From: Bacteroides caccae
GTDB lineage: Bacteria > Bacteroidota > Bacteroidia > Bacteroidales > Bacteroidaceae
Direction: 5' to 3'
DNA: 64,000 nucleotides
Assembly: GCF_002222615.2 (NCBI RefSeq)
Contig: NZ_CP022412.2
Span: 2,914,001-2,978,000, forward strand
Made by a program: the position numbers and the translations under genes. Shown here one piece after another: positions 34,716 through 46,550 of the stretch (position 1 is the stretch's first letter; each line of letters opens with the position of its first letter). The notes below the pieces were generated by a model. The model was not told the origin of the DNA and searched no databases. It saw only the letters and a list, made by a program, of their open reading frames with translations.

Positions 34716-36569
34716 TTATTTCTTATTCTGTCTTTGCTGCTGCAACTGTTCCTGTTGCTTTTGCATCGCCTCCAAGCGGGCAGCAAATCCGGTCTTTTTC
34801 ATTTGTTTCGGATCCTTCTTATTCGCTTCCAGAATAGCCAACAATTTCGTTTCATTGGTCGTTTTGCGAAGAAGAATCATAGTTCCCACACTAATCAATG
34901 TCGATACGAAGTAGTAATAGTTCAAGCCTGACGGATAATCGTTCAAGACAAACAAGAACATAATCGGCATCAGATACATCATCCACTTCATCGCCGCCAT
35001 TTGCGGTTGTGCTCCTGTGTCCTGCATCGACATTGTATACTTCGTATTCAAGATGTTTGTTACCGTCATCAGCAAGCAGAACAAGCTGAGGTGGTTACCC
35101 AGGAACGGAATATGGAATGGGAACGTGATGAATGCATCATAAGTAGAAAGGTCATCCGCCCACAAGAAACTTTGTTGACGCAATTCAATAGCGCTTGGTA
35201 CAAACATAAACAAGGCCATTAAAATCGGGAACTGTAATAACATCGGCAGACAGCCGCCCATTGGACTCACACCATACTGACTGTAGAGTCCCATGACTTC
35301 CTGTTGCTTCTTCATTGCATCTTCCTGCTTCGGATACTTCTTGTTGATTTCGTCTATTTTCGGTTTCAGTACACGCATCTTCGCAGATGACATATACGTT
35401 TTCCAGGTAGCGGGGTAAACCACGACTTTTACCATGATAGTCAGAATCAACAGTACGATACCCATGCTCAAGCCCCAACCGGATAACCAGTCGAATACGT
35501 TGATTGTGATAAACTGATTAATCCAGCGAATCAACGGCCAGCCCAGATATACCAGTCTGTGAAGCTCCCATTTCTCAGTACGGCCTTTATCCAACGCTTT
35601 CAGTGTCTTAAAGTGGTTCGGACCGAAATAGAAGTGCATCTCTGTCGGTTCTTTTCCGCTAGGATCAAAGAAGGTATTCATTTCAGCGGAATAATCTTTG
35701 ATGTATCCGCTGCCTTGCTGTTCCATTCTTGATTTTACGGAAACCTTATCGAAGTCCTGTTCGGCGATGAATACAGAAGAGAAGAACTGATTCTTAAAAG
35801 CTACCCAGTCGATGTGTCCTTGCAGCTCCTGACTATCATCTTTGGCAGCCGACAAGTTATCTACATCATCTCCCGTTACTTTATAAGTCAACTCAGACAG
35901 ACGGTTCTCATAAGTGAAACCTTTTTCCAGTTGGCGGGCACGTTGGGACCAGTCAATATCTACATAGTTAGTGCTGGCCAATTTGTCTGCCATACCTGTC
36001 GCTTTGATTTCAAAGTTCATCAGGTAGCTGTCCGGTTTCAGTGTATAGATGAAATCGATGTAGCTTGCGCTATCCGCAGCCAGACGCATAGTCACGCTAC
36101 TGTCCGTCTTGTTCACTGCTTCAAAGAAATAATCCTTTGTCTGGATCGCCCCTTCCTTGTTATAGAAGTTGAAGTTCATCGAAGCATCATCACCGTCGAA
36201 CAGTACAATCGGTGTCTTTTTATCCTGTGCCATGTACTCTTTCAGTGTAGCTGAGTATACACGTCCGCCTTTTGTTGCAAAAGTGATTTCCGCTACATTG
36301 TTCTGGATGCTGATTTTAGAATCAGTTCCGTGCATGGCGTTGAAGAACAAGGCGGAAGAATCGGCTGTTGTTGCAGCTTCTTTCTTGTTGTTGGCCAATG
36401 CGGCTTCCGTTTTCGCTTTCAGCGCTTCCTCTTGCTGTTGTACCAAGGCAATGGAATCGTAGTATTTTTTCTGTGCAGCAATCTGCTCCTCGCTCGGACG
36501 GCTCAGAAAACTGAATCCTACCAATAATATACCTATTAAAACGAGACCTGTAATGGTATTTTTATCCAT
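34716..36569 (-). CDS. yidC: Membrane protein insertase YidC
   Basis: A 617-residue insertase for inner-membrane proteins. It has an N-terminal membrane anchor (about 5-22, followed by [10 protein letters not shown]), a large periplasmic domain to about 350, and the conserved 60KD_IMP core of five membrane segments with [42 protein letters not shown] and the C-terminal [20 protein letters not shown]. The basic, Gln-rich tail is typical. It is co-transcribed with pyrG 25 bases upstream. Confidence 0.97.
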   Translation of the reverse strand: MDKNTITGLVLIGILLVGFSFLSRPSEEQIAAQKKYYDSIALVQQQEEALKAKTEAALANNKKEAATTADSSALFFNAMHGTDSKISIQNNVAEITFATKGGRVYSATLKEYMAQDKKTPIVLFDGDDASMNFNFYNKEGAIQTKDYFFEAVNKTDSSVTMRLAADSASYIDFIYTLKPDSYLMNFEIKATGMADKLASTNYVDIDWSQRARQLEKGFTYENRLSELTYKVTGDDVDNLSAAKDDSQELQGHIDWVAFKNQFFSSVFIAEQDFDKVSVKSRMEQQGSGYIKDYSAEMNTFFDPSGKEPTEMHFYFGPNHFKTLKALDKGRTEKWELHRLVYLGWPLIRWINQFITINVFDWLSGWGLSMGIVLLILTIMVKVVVYPATWKTYMSSAKMRVLKPKIDEINKKYPKQEDAMKKQQEVMGLYSQYGVSPMGGCLPMLLQFPILMALFMFVPSAIELRQQSFLWADDLSTYDAFITFPFHIPFLGNHLSLFCLLMTVTNILNTKYTMSMQDTGAQPQMAAMKWMMYLMPIMFLFVLNDYPSGLNYYYFVSTLISVGTMILLRKTTNETKLLAILEANKKDPKQMKKTGFAARLEAMQKQQEQLQQQRQNKK

Positions 36570-36594
36570 TCTTATTTTAATTACAAATTATAAA

Positions 36595-38229
<1,635 letters not shown>

Positions 38230-38263
38230 TTACTTAGTCAAATTCTTACGAACTTAAAAAGCG

Positions 38264-38271
38264 CAAAATTA
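38264..38271 (-). promoter_or_regulatory. Promoter -7 element of pyrG
   Basis: TAATTTTG on the minus strand, about 58 bases upstream of the pyrG ATG. No convincing -33 element. Confidence 0.5.
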
Positions 38272-38365
38272 TAAAAAAAAGAGGAAGATTGCAGACTTTC
38301 GCGGCTACAATTTTATTAAAAAATGCAATTTTGAAAGAATCCTATGATTTCTAAACAAAATAATG

Positions 38366-38373
38366 TAGCTTTG
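38366..38373 (+). promoter_or_regulatory. Promoter -7 element of the DUF3078 gene
   Basis: TAGCTTTG, with transcript start near 38380 and ATG at 38395. Confidence 0.55.
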
Positions 38374-38394
38374 CATTCTAAACCATAGACAAAT

Positions 38395-39909
38395 ATGAAG
38401 AGAGTTATTATTTTATTTTCAGCTTTTACTCAGCTGTTATTCATGTTGCCGCTTTCTGCACAGGAGTCCGTTCAAGATTCCATAATTCCGGCCGATTCAG
38501 TGCAGATTGCTCCTGTACAGGCTGTCAAGCCTTCCAAGAAGGTAACAAAGTCTTCAACAGTGGTGGCGAAAGCCAAGGTGGTGCGATCGGATACGCTTTC
38601 AACGGAGCTTCAGAAATATTTGATGCTGAAACTCAATATGTCGGGACCGACTCCTAAGTTGGATACAGTTTCCTATTTATATAATAAGTATATTGCTCAG
38701 TTGGATTATCTGAATGATCCTTCTGTGCCGGCACGTTATATTCCTTCCGACCCCGATTATTTCCGCCTGTTTACTCCATTGGCATATTATTATGCTCCGA
38801 TGAAGCAATATTCTACAATAGACTGGAAGCCGATACAGTTGGATACTACTCCGAATCTAACGGCAGAGCTTTTGCCTTATGATACGCTGGTATTTACTAA
38901 AACCAAACGAGCCAATATACTGGTCAACAACGCATTAATGGATCTTTATCTGAAACGTCCGGAATTGGTTGTTACTACGGAAGACCGGATCATGAGCCGT
39001 GATGTTTTCCGTCGGGATGTGAAGCCGAAAATATCCCCGAAAGCAAACGTTATTCATTTGTTTCAGCGTGAGGAGATGAGTGATAATGTAGGGAAGGCCG
39101 ATATTAAGATCAGCAAGCCTAACTGGTGGGTGACCGGTGGTAACGGATCGTTGCAGATCAGCCAGAACCACCTTTCGGACAACTGGTATAAGGGAGGAGA
39201 AAGTAACTTCTCCGGATTAGCTACTTTTCAGATATTTGCAAATTACAACGACAACGAGAAGATCTTGTTCGAAAATCAGCTTGAAGCTAAGTTGGGCATG
39301 ACTTCCACTCCGTCGGATGAATACCATAAATACCTCTTTAATACCGACCAACTCCGCTTATATAATAAGTTAGGTTTAAGAGCACTTAAAAATTGGTATT
39401 ATACGATTTCTTCAGAGTTCAAGACTCAGTTTTGCCATGGATACAAGGCTAATAGTGAAGATTTGGTTTCTGCTTTCATGTCTCCGGCAGATTTAGCAGT
39501 CAGTATCGGTATGGACTATAAACTGAACAAGAAGAAATTCAACCTTTCCGTGTTTATGGCTCCATTGACCTATAACTTGCGTTACATCGGTAATTCAGAA
39601 GTAGACGAAACTAAATTCGGCTTGGAAAAAGGCAAATGTTCAAAGAATGATTTCGGTTCTCAATTGCAATCGACATTCAATTGGAATATTATCACTGCCG
39701 TTACATTGGAATCCCGTCTCAACTATCTGACCAATTATCATTGGGCACGTGTGGAATGGGAAAATACTTTCAACTTTATTTTGAACCGTTATTTGTCCAC
39801 AAAACTTTATGTGCATACTCGTTTTGACGATAGCTCCAAGCCGACTGAAGGCGACAGCTTCTTCCAGTTGAAAGAATTGCTAAGTTTCGGTATTAACTAT
39901 AAGTGGTAG
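38395..39909 (+). CDS. DUF3078 family exported protein
   Basis: A 504-residue protein with a signal peptide (about 1-22, ending LSAQ). The first part is a low-complexity Val/Ser/Lys region, then a long region with [29 protein letters not shown], the signature of DUF3078 (given here only by its ends NWWV and KGGESN if read strictly), and alternating strands to the C-terminal FGINYKW. A beta-barrel or outer-membrane-associated fold is inferred from the aromatic-rich strands. Function unknown. It is monocistronic with a terminator at 39945. Confidence 0.8.
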   Translation: MKRVIILFSAFTQLLFMLPLSAQESVQDSIIPADSVQIAPVQAVKPSKKVTKSSTVVAKAKVVRSDTLSTELQKYLMLKLNMSGPTPKLDTVSYLYNKYIAQLDYLNDPSVPARYIPSDPDYFRLFTPLAYYYAPMKQYSTIDWKPIQLDTTPNLTAELLPYDTLVFTKTKRANILVNNALMDLYLKRPELVVTTEDRIMSRDVFRRDVKPKISPKANVIHLFQREEMSDNVGKADIKISKPNWWVTGGNGSLQISQNHLSDNWYKGGESNFSGLATFQIFANYNDNEKILFENQLEAKLGMTSTPSDEYHKYLFNTDQLRLYNKLGLRALKNWYYTISSEFKTQFCHGYKANSEDLVSAFMSPADLAVSIGMDYKLNKKKFNLSVFMAPLTYNLRYIGNSEVDETKFGLEKGKCSKNDFGSQLQSTFNWNIITAVTLESRLNYLTNYHWARVEWENTFNFILNRYLSTKLYVHTRFDDSSKPTEGDSFFQLKELLSFGINYKW

Positions 39910-39944
39910 GTTGTATTCTTGAAAAAGCTAGTTAAAAAATAACG

Positions 39945-39981
39945 AAAGGCTGTTTAACTGTAAAAGTTATTCAGCTTTTTT
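39945..39981 (+). terminator. Terminator of the DUF3078 gene
   Basis: AAAGGCTG (39945-39952) pairs with CAGCTTTT (39972-39979) including one G-U pair, then a T run. It is 35 bases past the stop. Confidence 0.7.
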
Positions 39982-40180
39982 ATTTCTCTATTTGCTATAT
40001 TGCTATCATTTTATTTAAATATAGTTTATACGTAAGTAGTATAAGCTAAGTTTGTTTTTTTTAAGATATCGATATTGTATTGTTATGATAAGTGACTTAA
40101 CATTTAATAAAAGAAGCTAATTTTTTTTGTTATAAAGCATAATTTCTTATTGAATATAATATCATATATCCCATTTTTTA
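39982..40180. other. AT-rich spacer upstream of the fimbrial operon
   Basis: About 200 bases with no coding frame, ahead of the fimbrial promoter. AT-rich with short dyads such as ATATCGATAT near 40066-40076. It is a plausible regulator-binding region, but no specific site is recognised. Confidence 0.4.
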
Positions 40181-40188
40181 TAACTTTG
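40181..40188 (+). promoter_or_regulatory. Promoter -7 element of the fimbrial operon
   Basis: TAACTTTG. The expected transcript start near 40195 gives a 200-base leader before the first ATG at 40394. There is no consensus -33 element, suggesting need for an activator. Confidence 0.6.
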
Positions 40189-40194
40189 CATCGT

Positions 40195-40300
40195 CTAATA
40201 CTTTTCTTGATAAGAGAAGTATCCCAATAACCTATCAAACAAACGATCAGTATAAACATATTAAAAAGAGAAAATACAGTTTCACTAACTGTATTTTTTT
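40195..40300 (+). ncRNA. Fimbrial leader RNA with 5-prime hairpin and terminator
   Basis: The predicted transcript opens with a 9-bp hairpin (ATACTTTTC at 40198-40206 with GAGAAGTAT at 40214-40222), runs through about 50 unstructured bases and ends in an intrinsic terminator at 40271-40300. No second promoter is seen between that terminator and the fimbrial genes, so it may be an attenuator rather than a separate small RNA (inference). Confidence 0.55.
40271..40300 (+). terminator. Leader terminator upstream of the fimbrial genes
   Basis: AAATACAGT (40272-40280) and ACTGTATTT (40288-40296), loop of 7, followed by a T run. It lies about 95 bases before the first fimbrial ATG. Confidence 0.8.
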
Positions 40301-40393
40301 GTTACTGATAAAATTTATTTTTATTATGTCTGTTTGACTAGTTATTTAAGGTGAAATTACAATAATTATAAAGAACAAGAATACACACAAATA

Positions 40394-40978
40394 ATGAAAC
40401 GAGGGATTTTTCTTCTGATAATGACCACGATAAGTGTGGTTCATACAGTAAATGCGCAGGATGTAGCGTTAAAGACTAATATTCTATCTGATGCTTTTAT
40501 GAATATAAATGCAGGCATCGAGGTAGGGCTTGCTCCGCGTTGGACGTTAGACGTTAGTGGAGGATTCAATGCATGGACTTTATCGCATAATCGTCGGTGG
40601 AAACATTGGGCGGTGCAACCTGAAGCTCGTTATTGGTTCTGTGACCGGTTTGCAGGCCATTTTATCGGAATCCATGTTCATGGCGGGCAGTATAATTTAG
40701 GCGGTATTGATATTAATTTCAAATTGCTTGGTACTGATTTTTCTACTCTTAAAGACACTAGGTATCAAGGTTGGTTTCTAGGTGGAGGTATTGCTTACGG
40801 TTATACCTGGATATTAGGGCGGCACTGGAATTTCGAAACAGAGATAGGAGTCGGCTATTCTTATACCCGTTATGACCGATTTAAATGTGCCGGGTGTGGA
40901 AAGAAGATAGAGAAGAACAAACCACACAACTACTTTGGTCCCACTAAAGCAGCGGTGAATTTAGTCTATTTATTCTAA
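40394..40978 (+). CDS. DUF3575 protein, fimbrial locus outer membrane protein
   Basis: A 194-residue protein with a signal peptide (about 1-21, ending VNAQ). DUF3575 features are visible: DVALKTNILSDAFMNINAGIE, a WTLDVSGGFNAWTLS strand, WAVQPEARYWFCDRFAGHFIG (read as its parts WAVQPEARYW and FAGHFIG) and the C-terminal AAVNLVYLF, which ends in an aromatic residue as small outer membrane barrels do. A CxGC pair sits near residue 170. Such proteins are regularly the first gene of Bacteroidota fimbrial loci. It is followed by the DUF3868 gene 11 bases on. Confidence 0.85.
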   Translation: MKRGIFLLIMTTISVVHTVNAQDVALKTNILSDAFMNINAGIEVGLAPRWTLDVSGGFNAWTLSHNRRWKHWAVQPEARYWFCDRFAGHFIGIHVHGGQYNLGGIDINFKLLGTDFSTLKDTRYQGWFLGGGIAYGYTWILGRHWNFETEIGVGYSYTRYDRFKCAGCGKKIEKNKPHNYFGPTKAAVNLVYLF

Positions 40979-40989
40979 AAGAGTATGCT

Positions 40990-42405
40990 ATGAAACGAAC
41001 TTACCTAATTATAACAGCCTTATTTGGAACAAGTTGTATGCTGAATGCCCAACAAACAACCGGAGTGATAGCCGACAATCTGAAGATTGAACGAAACGGT
41101 GAATATATGGTAGTTGATATGAATATGAATCTATCACGTCTGGATGTGGAAAGCAATAGAGCCGTATTGCTCACTCCTCGTTTTATCAGTACAGTAGATA
41201 CCTTGGAACTTCCTTCAGTAGGCGTTTATGGGCGTCAGCGTTATTATTATTATGTACGGAATGGTGAGAGTATGCTATCCGGCAAAGATGAAATGTCTTT
41301 TAAAGCACGTTCGAAACCTGAAAGTGTAGTATATCATGCAATAGTACCCTATTATAAATGGATGAATGGTGCCTCATTGGAGTTGTATCGCAGTGATTAC
41401 GGTTGTTGTAATACACTATTAGCGGAATGGAACGATCCATTGGGCTCATACGTTGAAGCGCTTCCTTTCAGTCCACAGTTACTTTATATTCATCCGCAGG
41501 CAGAAACTGTTAAGCATCGTTCACTTTCCGGTTCTGCTTTCATCGATTTTCCGGTTGATAAGACAGTGATATATCCTGAGTATCGGCGGAATACATACGA
41601 ACTCGGTAAAATACAGGCCTCTATTGATTCAGTCCGTAATGACAAGGATGTAGTCATAACTTCCGTATGGCTCAAAGGTTACGCTTCTCCCGAAAGTCCA
41701 TATTCTCATAATCGGGATCTGGCGATAGGTCGTACAGCTGCATTAAAGAATCATATCAAACAACTATATCATTTTAATGACAGTGTGATTGTTACAGAGT
41801 ATGAACCGGAAGATTGGAAAGGATTGCGTCAATATGTCGAAAAATCCAATCTTGTGCATCGTTCGGAGATACTGGGTATGATTGACAGTCGTTTAGACCC
41901 TGACGCGAAAGAAGCAAAAATTAAACGGACTTATCCTGAAGAATATCGTTTTCTATTGCAGAATTGTTATCCTGCATTGCGTCACACAGATTATCGTATT
42001 GACTATACTATCCGTAGTTTTAGTGACGTAGAAGAGATAAAACGTATCATGCAGACACAGCCTCAAAAACTCAGTCTCAATGAGTTTTATCTTGTGGCTC
42101 AGACTTACGAGCCGGGGAGCGTTGAGTTCAATGATGTGTTTGAAACAGCTGTAAGGATGTATCCTAACGATGAGATAGCCAATCTGAATGCGGCAAACTC
42201 AGCAATGCAGCGTAAAGACGTTGAAAATGCAAAGCGTTATCTCCAGAAAGGGGGAGATTCACCCGAGGCACTATATGCTCGTGGAGTTTATGCTTTTCTT
42301 GTTGAAGATTACACCGTTGCACGCAAGCAGTTGAATGAGGCGAAGAACAAAGGAGTGCAACAAGCTGAAATCATTTTGCTTGAGATAGATAAAATAGATA
42401 AATAA
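40990..42405 (+). CDS. DUF3868 / OmpA-like protein of the fimbrial locus
   Basis: A 471-residue exported protein (signal peptide about 1-20, ending LNAQ). The N-terminal DUF3868 domain contains NLKIERNGEYMVVDMNMNLS and FKARSKPESVVYHAIVPY. A central OmpA-like part (about 185-300) shows IDFPVDKTVIYPEYRRNTYEL and LKGYASPESPYSHNRDLAIGR, a peptidoglycan-binding pattern. The C-terminal part has TPR-like helices (ANLNAANSAMQRKDVENAKRY, in pieces). It probably anchors or assembles fimbriae at the outer membrane. Confidence 0.85.
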   Translation: MKRTYLIITALFGTSCMLNAQQTTGVIADNLKIERNGEYMVVDMNMNLSRLDVESNRAVLLTPRFISTVDTLELPSVGVYGRQRYYYYVRNGESMLSGKDEMSFKARSKPESVVYHAIVPYYKWMNGASLELYRSDYGCCNTLLAEWNDPLGSYVEALPFSPQLLYIHPQAETVKHRSLSGSAFIDFPVDKTVIYPEYRRNTYELGKIQASIDSVRNDKDVVITSVWLKGYASPESPYSHNRDLAIGRTAALKNHIKQLYHFNDSVIVTEYEPEDWKGLRQYVEKSNLVHRSEILGMIDSRLDPDAKEAKIKRTYPEEYRFLLQNCYPALRHTDYRIDYTIRSFSDVEEIKRIMQTQPQKLSLNEFYLVAQTYEPGSVEFNDVFETAVRMYPNDEIANLNAANSAMQRKDVENAKRYLQKGGDSPEALYARGVYAFLVEDYTVARKQLNEAKNKGVQQAEIILLEIDKIDK

Positions 42406-42432
42406 TTTATTAATCCATTAATATATACTTAT

Positions 42433-44232
42433 ATGAAGTTATCAAATTTATTTTGGAACTTGTTAGGAATAATGGTTCTTAGTGCTTGTTCCAACAGTGA
42501 CATGACTGAGAATGATCTCTCTGAAACTAATGTTGACGCTCGTTTTATGTCTGTCGATATTACGAATACTACTGGCTTTAGGACGCGAGCGGCAGGTGAT
42601 CAGTCCGGAGATCTTTATGAAGAAGGGGAAAGTGTTGAAAATGATGTAGAATCGGTTCGTTTTTATTTTTTCAAGGAGAATGGTAGTCCTTGTCCAGTTA
42701 AAAGCGACGGTACGAATTACTATGACTGTAAAAAGGACGAAACTGAGTCTGCCGGACAGGATATGCCTAATATTGAGAAAAAGTTGAATGCGGTAATTGT
42801 TATCAATACCAGGGAGGGCGACAACTTAGACCAACTTAAATCTATGGTCGCTGTGATTAATCATGAGAAAATAGCACTGGGTACGGCTAGCATGGACCTT
42901 GCTACACTTCGAGGAAAGTTTGGTTCATATAGTTATATAAAGGACTCAAAGTTCTTGATGACAAGTTCTGTGTTTGGTTCGGATAATTTCTGTTGTGAAG
43001 TGAACATACCGGCGAGTGCTCTCAAAAAGACTGAAGATGAAGCAAAAGAATCTCCGGTAAATGTGTATGTAGAGCGTGTTTTAGCTAAAGTACGGTTATA
43101 TACCGATTGGAAGGATATGACTCTTAAAAATGATGTAACCTATGGCGATAATGATAAAAAATATACTGCCGTGAAATTAAAAAAGAGTAAGGACGGTTCC
43201 GAATTTATTCAAGTTGACGGTAAAGATGTATATGTAATCTTCACAGGTTGGGAAGTGACATCTACTGCTTCTCAGTCATACCTCTTTAAGAAAGTTAATT
43301 CCGCTTGGGCGTTCACACCGGTTTGGAGTTGGAATCATCCTGAATATCATCGTTCATATTGGGCAATGAATCCTGACGGTCTCACATTTGATTATTTACC
43401 GTATGATCAGATTGCAGGTAAAGTAGGTACTCAAGGCGCAAGCGACAACAGCTCTAAATCATATAATGGTACAAACTTATATTGTCAGGAAAATGCTGCA
43501 GATAAGTATGAGACCGGTAAGAAGAGCTCCTATAATCCGGCGACGGAGGTAAGTAACCGTACCCAAGCAATTATTGCTGCCGTATTAGTGACTATTGATG
43601 ATAGTAACGTTGCTCATCCCATTGATCTGGCTAAGTGGGGTGGTACGGACTACACAAAAGATAATGCGATGACAGCAATGTTGAGTGTTGTGCAGGATCA
43701 GATTTATACTAAAACAATAGAGGGTGCAGGAACAGCAGATGCTAAAGAAATCTATACTCCGATTACCAAAGACAAAGTAGAGCTCGTTTCCGGCATAAAG
43801 TCAGGCAATGCCGATAACGAGTCAGAAAATAGTGGCAGATATTTAAGCTACCTTCAATTGAAGAAAGGCGTAACCGATACTTTTTATAAAGCCGATCATA
43901 CAGCATACGCCAATCTTGACGATGTAAATGATGTTCTGGCAAATATGCCCGGAGCAAGGGTTTGGTCGAGTGGACAAGCTTACTATTATACTGACATCAA
44001 GCATCTGAACGATTTCCCGGGAGTGGATGACACCGACGGTAAATATGGAATTGTGCGTAATCATATTTATGACATTGCTATTAATTCGGTATCCGGTCTT
44101 GGAACGCCGGTTCTTGATCCGGAAGAAGTGATTGTTCCGCAGAAGCCTACTAATGACGAAACATATCTGGGTGCACGTATTAATATCCTTTCATGGCGAG
44201 TAGTAAAACAGAACATCGACCTTGAATGGTGA
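42433..44232 (+). CDS. Mfa1-like major fimbrillin, lipoprotein precursor
   Basis: A 599-residue type V pilin-like protein. The signal peptide ends in a lipobox (VLSACSN, Cys about 19). An arginine cluster near residues 50-53 (GFRTRAAGD) matches the place where a trypsin-like protease releases the donor strand in Porphyromonas fimbrillins. The N-terminal domain includes DVESVRFYFFKENG and NAVIVINTREG, and the C-terminal strand ILSWRVVKQNIDLEW is the usual final strand of Mfa1-type pilins. It is third in the operon and probably the shaft subunit. Confidence 0.87.
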   Translation: MKLSNLFWNLLGIMVLSACSNSDMTENDLSETNVDARFMSVDITNTTGFRTRAAGDQSGDLYEEGESVENDVESVRFYFFKENGSPCPVKSDGTNYYDCKKDETESAGQDMPNIEKKLNAVIVINTREGDNLDQLKSMVAVINHEKIALGTASMDLATLRGKFGSYSYIKDSKFLMTSSVFGSDNFCCEVNIPASALKKTEDEAKESPVNVYVERVLAKVRLYTDWKDMTLKNDVTYGDNDKKYTAVKLKKSKDGSEFIQVDGKDVYVIFTGWEVTSTASQSYLFKKVNSAWAFTPVWSWNHPEYHRSYWAMNPDGLTFDYLPYDQIAGKVGTQGASDNSSKSYNGTNLYCQENAADKYETGKKSSYNPATEVSNRTQAIIAAVLVTIDDSNVAHPIDLAKWGGTDYTKDNAMTAMLSVVQDQIYTKTIEGAGTADAKEIYTPITKDKVELVSGIKSGNADNESENSGRYLSYLQLKKGVTDTFYKADHTAYANLDDVNDVLANMPGARVWSSGQAYYYTDIKHLNDFPGVDDTDGKYGIVRNHIYDIAINSVSGLGTPVLDPEEVIVPQKPTNDETYLGARINILSWRVVKQNIDLEW

Positions 44233-44287
44233 CAACCTGTAATGAGGTATTGTAAACTATATACTATTACAACAATAATTATGTAGA

Positions 44288-45349
44288 ATGGACAAACCGT
44301 CTTATATCAGAAATTTTGGGATGAAAGCATGGGTAATCCTTGTAGAATTACTTTTGTTGGTGTCGTGTGACAATGCTATTTATGACGATGAAGGCGATTG
44401 TTCAGTGACCTATCATCTGAAATTTCGTTATGACATGAACATGAAGTTTGCCGACGCTTTCACCCATGAGGTGAAGTCGGTCAGACTTTATGCCTTTAAC
44501 TCTAATGGCGAGTTGGTGTGGCAAGCTGACGAACAGGGTGAAATCCTTGCATCCGGTGATTACACCATGAAACTGGAGCTTGCTCCCGGTGATTATCACC
44601 TTATGGCATGGTGTGGTCTTGATAATGGTGAGTCATTTACAGTGACCGATGCCTCGCACAATTGCCGGATGACAGACTTGCACTGTAAATTGAACCGTTA
44701 TCTAGACAAAGCGACTGGTGTTTCCTATTCCAATAAGGACCTGCATCCTTTGTTTCATGGTTCTCTTGACGTAAGTTTGCCTGCCAATGACGACGGAGGT
44801 GATTATACATACGTCATGCCACTGACGAAAGATACGAATGTGTTCCGTGTAGTGCTTCAGCACCTTTCGGGACAAGATATAAATGTTGACGACTTTACTT
44901 TTTCTATTGAAGACCGTAATGGTTGGATAGCGCATGACAATACACTGAAAGAAGACGAGCCGATCGTTTATCGTGCGTGGTCTACTTATTCGGGTGAAGC
45001 TGGTGTGGACATTGCGACAGGAAAAGAAAGTCGTGTAACAACAATTGTCAAAGTTGCCGTGGCGGAACTTACGGTAAGCAGACTTGTCTTGCGGGACTGG
45101 AGTCTGTATTCGCGTCCGATGTTGATTATTCGTACCACTGAAGGGAAACTGGTAGCTTCTATTCCTATTATCGATTATGCCCTTCTGGTGAAAGGTAATT
45201 ACAATAGAAAAATGAGCGACCAGGAATACCTCGACCGACAGGATGAATACAATATGACATTCTTCCTCGACGAGCAAAATCAGTGGATAAATAGCGTGAT
45301 ACTAATCAACTCATGGAGGGTGGTACTCTCTAACGTAGATGTAGATTGA
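44288..45349 (+). CDS. FimB/Mfa2 family fimbrial subunit
   Basis: A 353-residue lipoprotein (LLVSCDN, Cys about 28). The hallmark run DCSVTYHLKFRYDMNMKFAD, then FTHEVKSVRLYAFNSNGELV, matches the FimB/Mfa2 family, whose members anchor the pilus and limit its length. The C-terminal strand VILINSWRVVLSNVDVD resembles that of the fimbrillin. It lies 55 bases after the major fimbrillin gene, as in other Mfa loci. Confidence 0.9.
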   Translation: MDKPSYIRNFGMKAWVILVELLLLVSCDNAIYDDEGDCSVTYHLKFRYDMNMKFADAFTHEVKSVRLYAFNSNGELVWQADEQGEILASGDYTMKLELAPGDYHLMAWCGLDNGESFTVTDASHNCRMTDLHCKLNRYLDKATGVSYSNKDLHPLFHGSLDVSLPANDDGGDYTYVMPLTKDTNVFRVVLQHLSGQDINVDDFTFSIEDRNGWIAHDNTLKEDEPIVYRAWSTYSGEAGVDIATGKESRVTTIVKVAVAELTVSRLVLRDWSLYSRPMLIIRTTEGKLVASIPIIDYALLVKGNYNRKMSDQEYLDRQDEYNMTFFLDEQNQWINSVILINSWRVVLSNVDVD

Positions 45350-45380
45350 GTAACATCTTTTGAAAAAAGAAGAAAAAGGA

Positions 45381-46544
45381 ATGAAAGAAATACTACGACA
45401 TATTGTATGGATGACAATACTTGTCAGCTGGGCTTTATTGTCGGCATCTTGTAGGGGAGGGGAGGTAAGTTATACGGACGAGGTACAGCCGGACGACGAT
45501 ACTGCCATACTCGTTCTGCGTACCGGTCTTCTTGATCAAACGCGTGTATCCGATAGAGTGAATGATGCAGTAGATAATCCTGTCGAATATATGTATACAC
45601 TGCGTATCGTTATTCTTCATGAAAACGGTACTGTGGAACACAATATGTATATTGATTTCGGTGAGATTCCCCAAACGGAGTGTTACAGGATTTTCAAAGT
45701 GACACGGAATGAAACAAAGAAAATCTATCTGATAGCTAATGAAGAGAACGCATCTACTGATCTTCACGAACAATTGGAGACATTGACGACTGGTAACACT
45801 ACTTTCGCAAGCATTGTTGACAATTTCGTTTTCATTCCCGATTATAAGAATCCTATACCAATGAGTTCGGTATATGACGTTCCGGTTAAAGCAGAGAATC
45901 TGGTAGAACGTGAATTCTATTTGGTACGTGCTGCAACGAAGTTCGCTTTTCGTTTCACGAACAAGCGTAAGAGTAAAGTCAGTATAGATGCTATTCATAT
46001 TTCTGATATTGCCGGGGCTACTTATCTGATTCCTCATAAACGGGAACCGTTGTTCATGTCTTTTGACGATGAATCGCTTTATTGGATAAACTGGCTGAAG
46101 AAAGTAGCGGATGAATCTCAACAATCACCGGATGATGTGGAACTGGCAGATAAGAGAGGCTGGATACAAGCTTACGATATCCCTTCGGAAACTTCTCATC
46201 AGGAAGTCACAGTTAACGGATCATTAGAAGTGCCGAGTATGACGGGTGACCAACCCGGCAAAGCGGTCTTCCCGGTATTTTACCTTCCGGAAAGTAAAAA
46301 ACTGAAAGCCGGATCGGCTACATACGGTGAACAAGAATACACCTTGAAGCTCGACATGTCCGAGAATGGCAAAGAACTGTCGTTTACCAAGACCTTTCCA
46401 AATCTAAAGGCTCTATTTCGTAACACACATGTACTGGTTGATATCACCTTTACGGAAAAAGACGAAGTAAAAGTGCAAGTAGTACCCTATGCGGAAGTGA
46501 TTCTTGAGCCGGAGTTCGGACTCAAACCTGAAACTAAGAATTGA
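45381..46544 (+). CDS. Accessory fimbrial lipoprotein
   Basis: A 387-residue lipoprotein (LLSASCRGG, Cys about 24). It has the fimbrillin layout: VEYMYTLRIVILHENGTVEH resembles the first-strand block of minor pilins, and HVLVDITFTEKDEVKVQVVPY precedes the end. I cannot assign it to a named minor subunit; the position between the FimB/Mfa2-like gene and the large tip gene suggests an adaptor. The longer frame opens with TTG at 45360; the ATG at 45381 follows an AAAAAGGA stretch and is preferred. Confidence 0.75.
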   Translation: MKEILRHIVWMTILVSWALLSASCRGGEVSYTDEVQPDDDTAILVLRTGLLDQTRVSDRVNDAVDNPVEYMYTLRIVILHENGTVEHNMYIDFGEIPQTECYRIFKVTRNETKKIYLIANEENASTDLHEQLETLTTGNTTFASIVDNFVFIPDYKNPIPMSSVYDVPVKAENLVEREFYLVRAATKFAFRFTNKRKSKVSIDAIHISDIAGATYLIPHKREPLFMSFDDESLYWINWLKKVADESQQSPDDVELADKRGWIQAYDIPSETSHQEVTVNGSLEVPSMTGDQPGKAVFPVFYLPESKKLKAGSATYGEQEYTLKLDMSENGKELSFTKTFPNLKALFRNTHVLVDITFTEKDEVKVQVVPYAEVILEPEFGLKPETKN

Positions 46545-46550
46545 TATTGT

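Noticed and set aside
39963..40187. AAAGTTAT / ATAACTTT inverted repeat around the fimbrial promoter as a second switch
   Set aside because: Only 8 bp, AT-rich, and one arm is in the DUF3078 terminator while the other overlaps the -7 element; likely chance.
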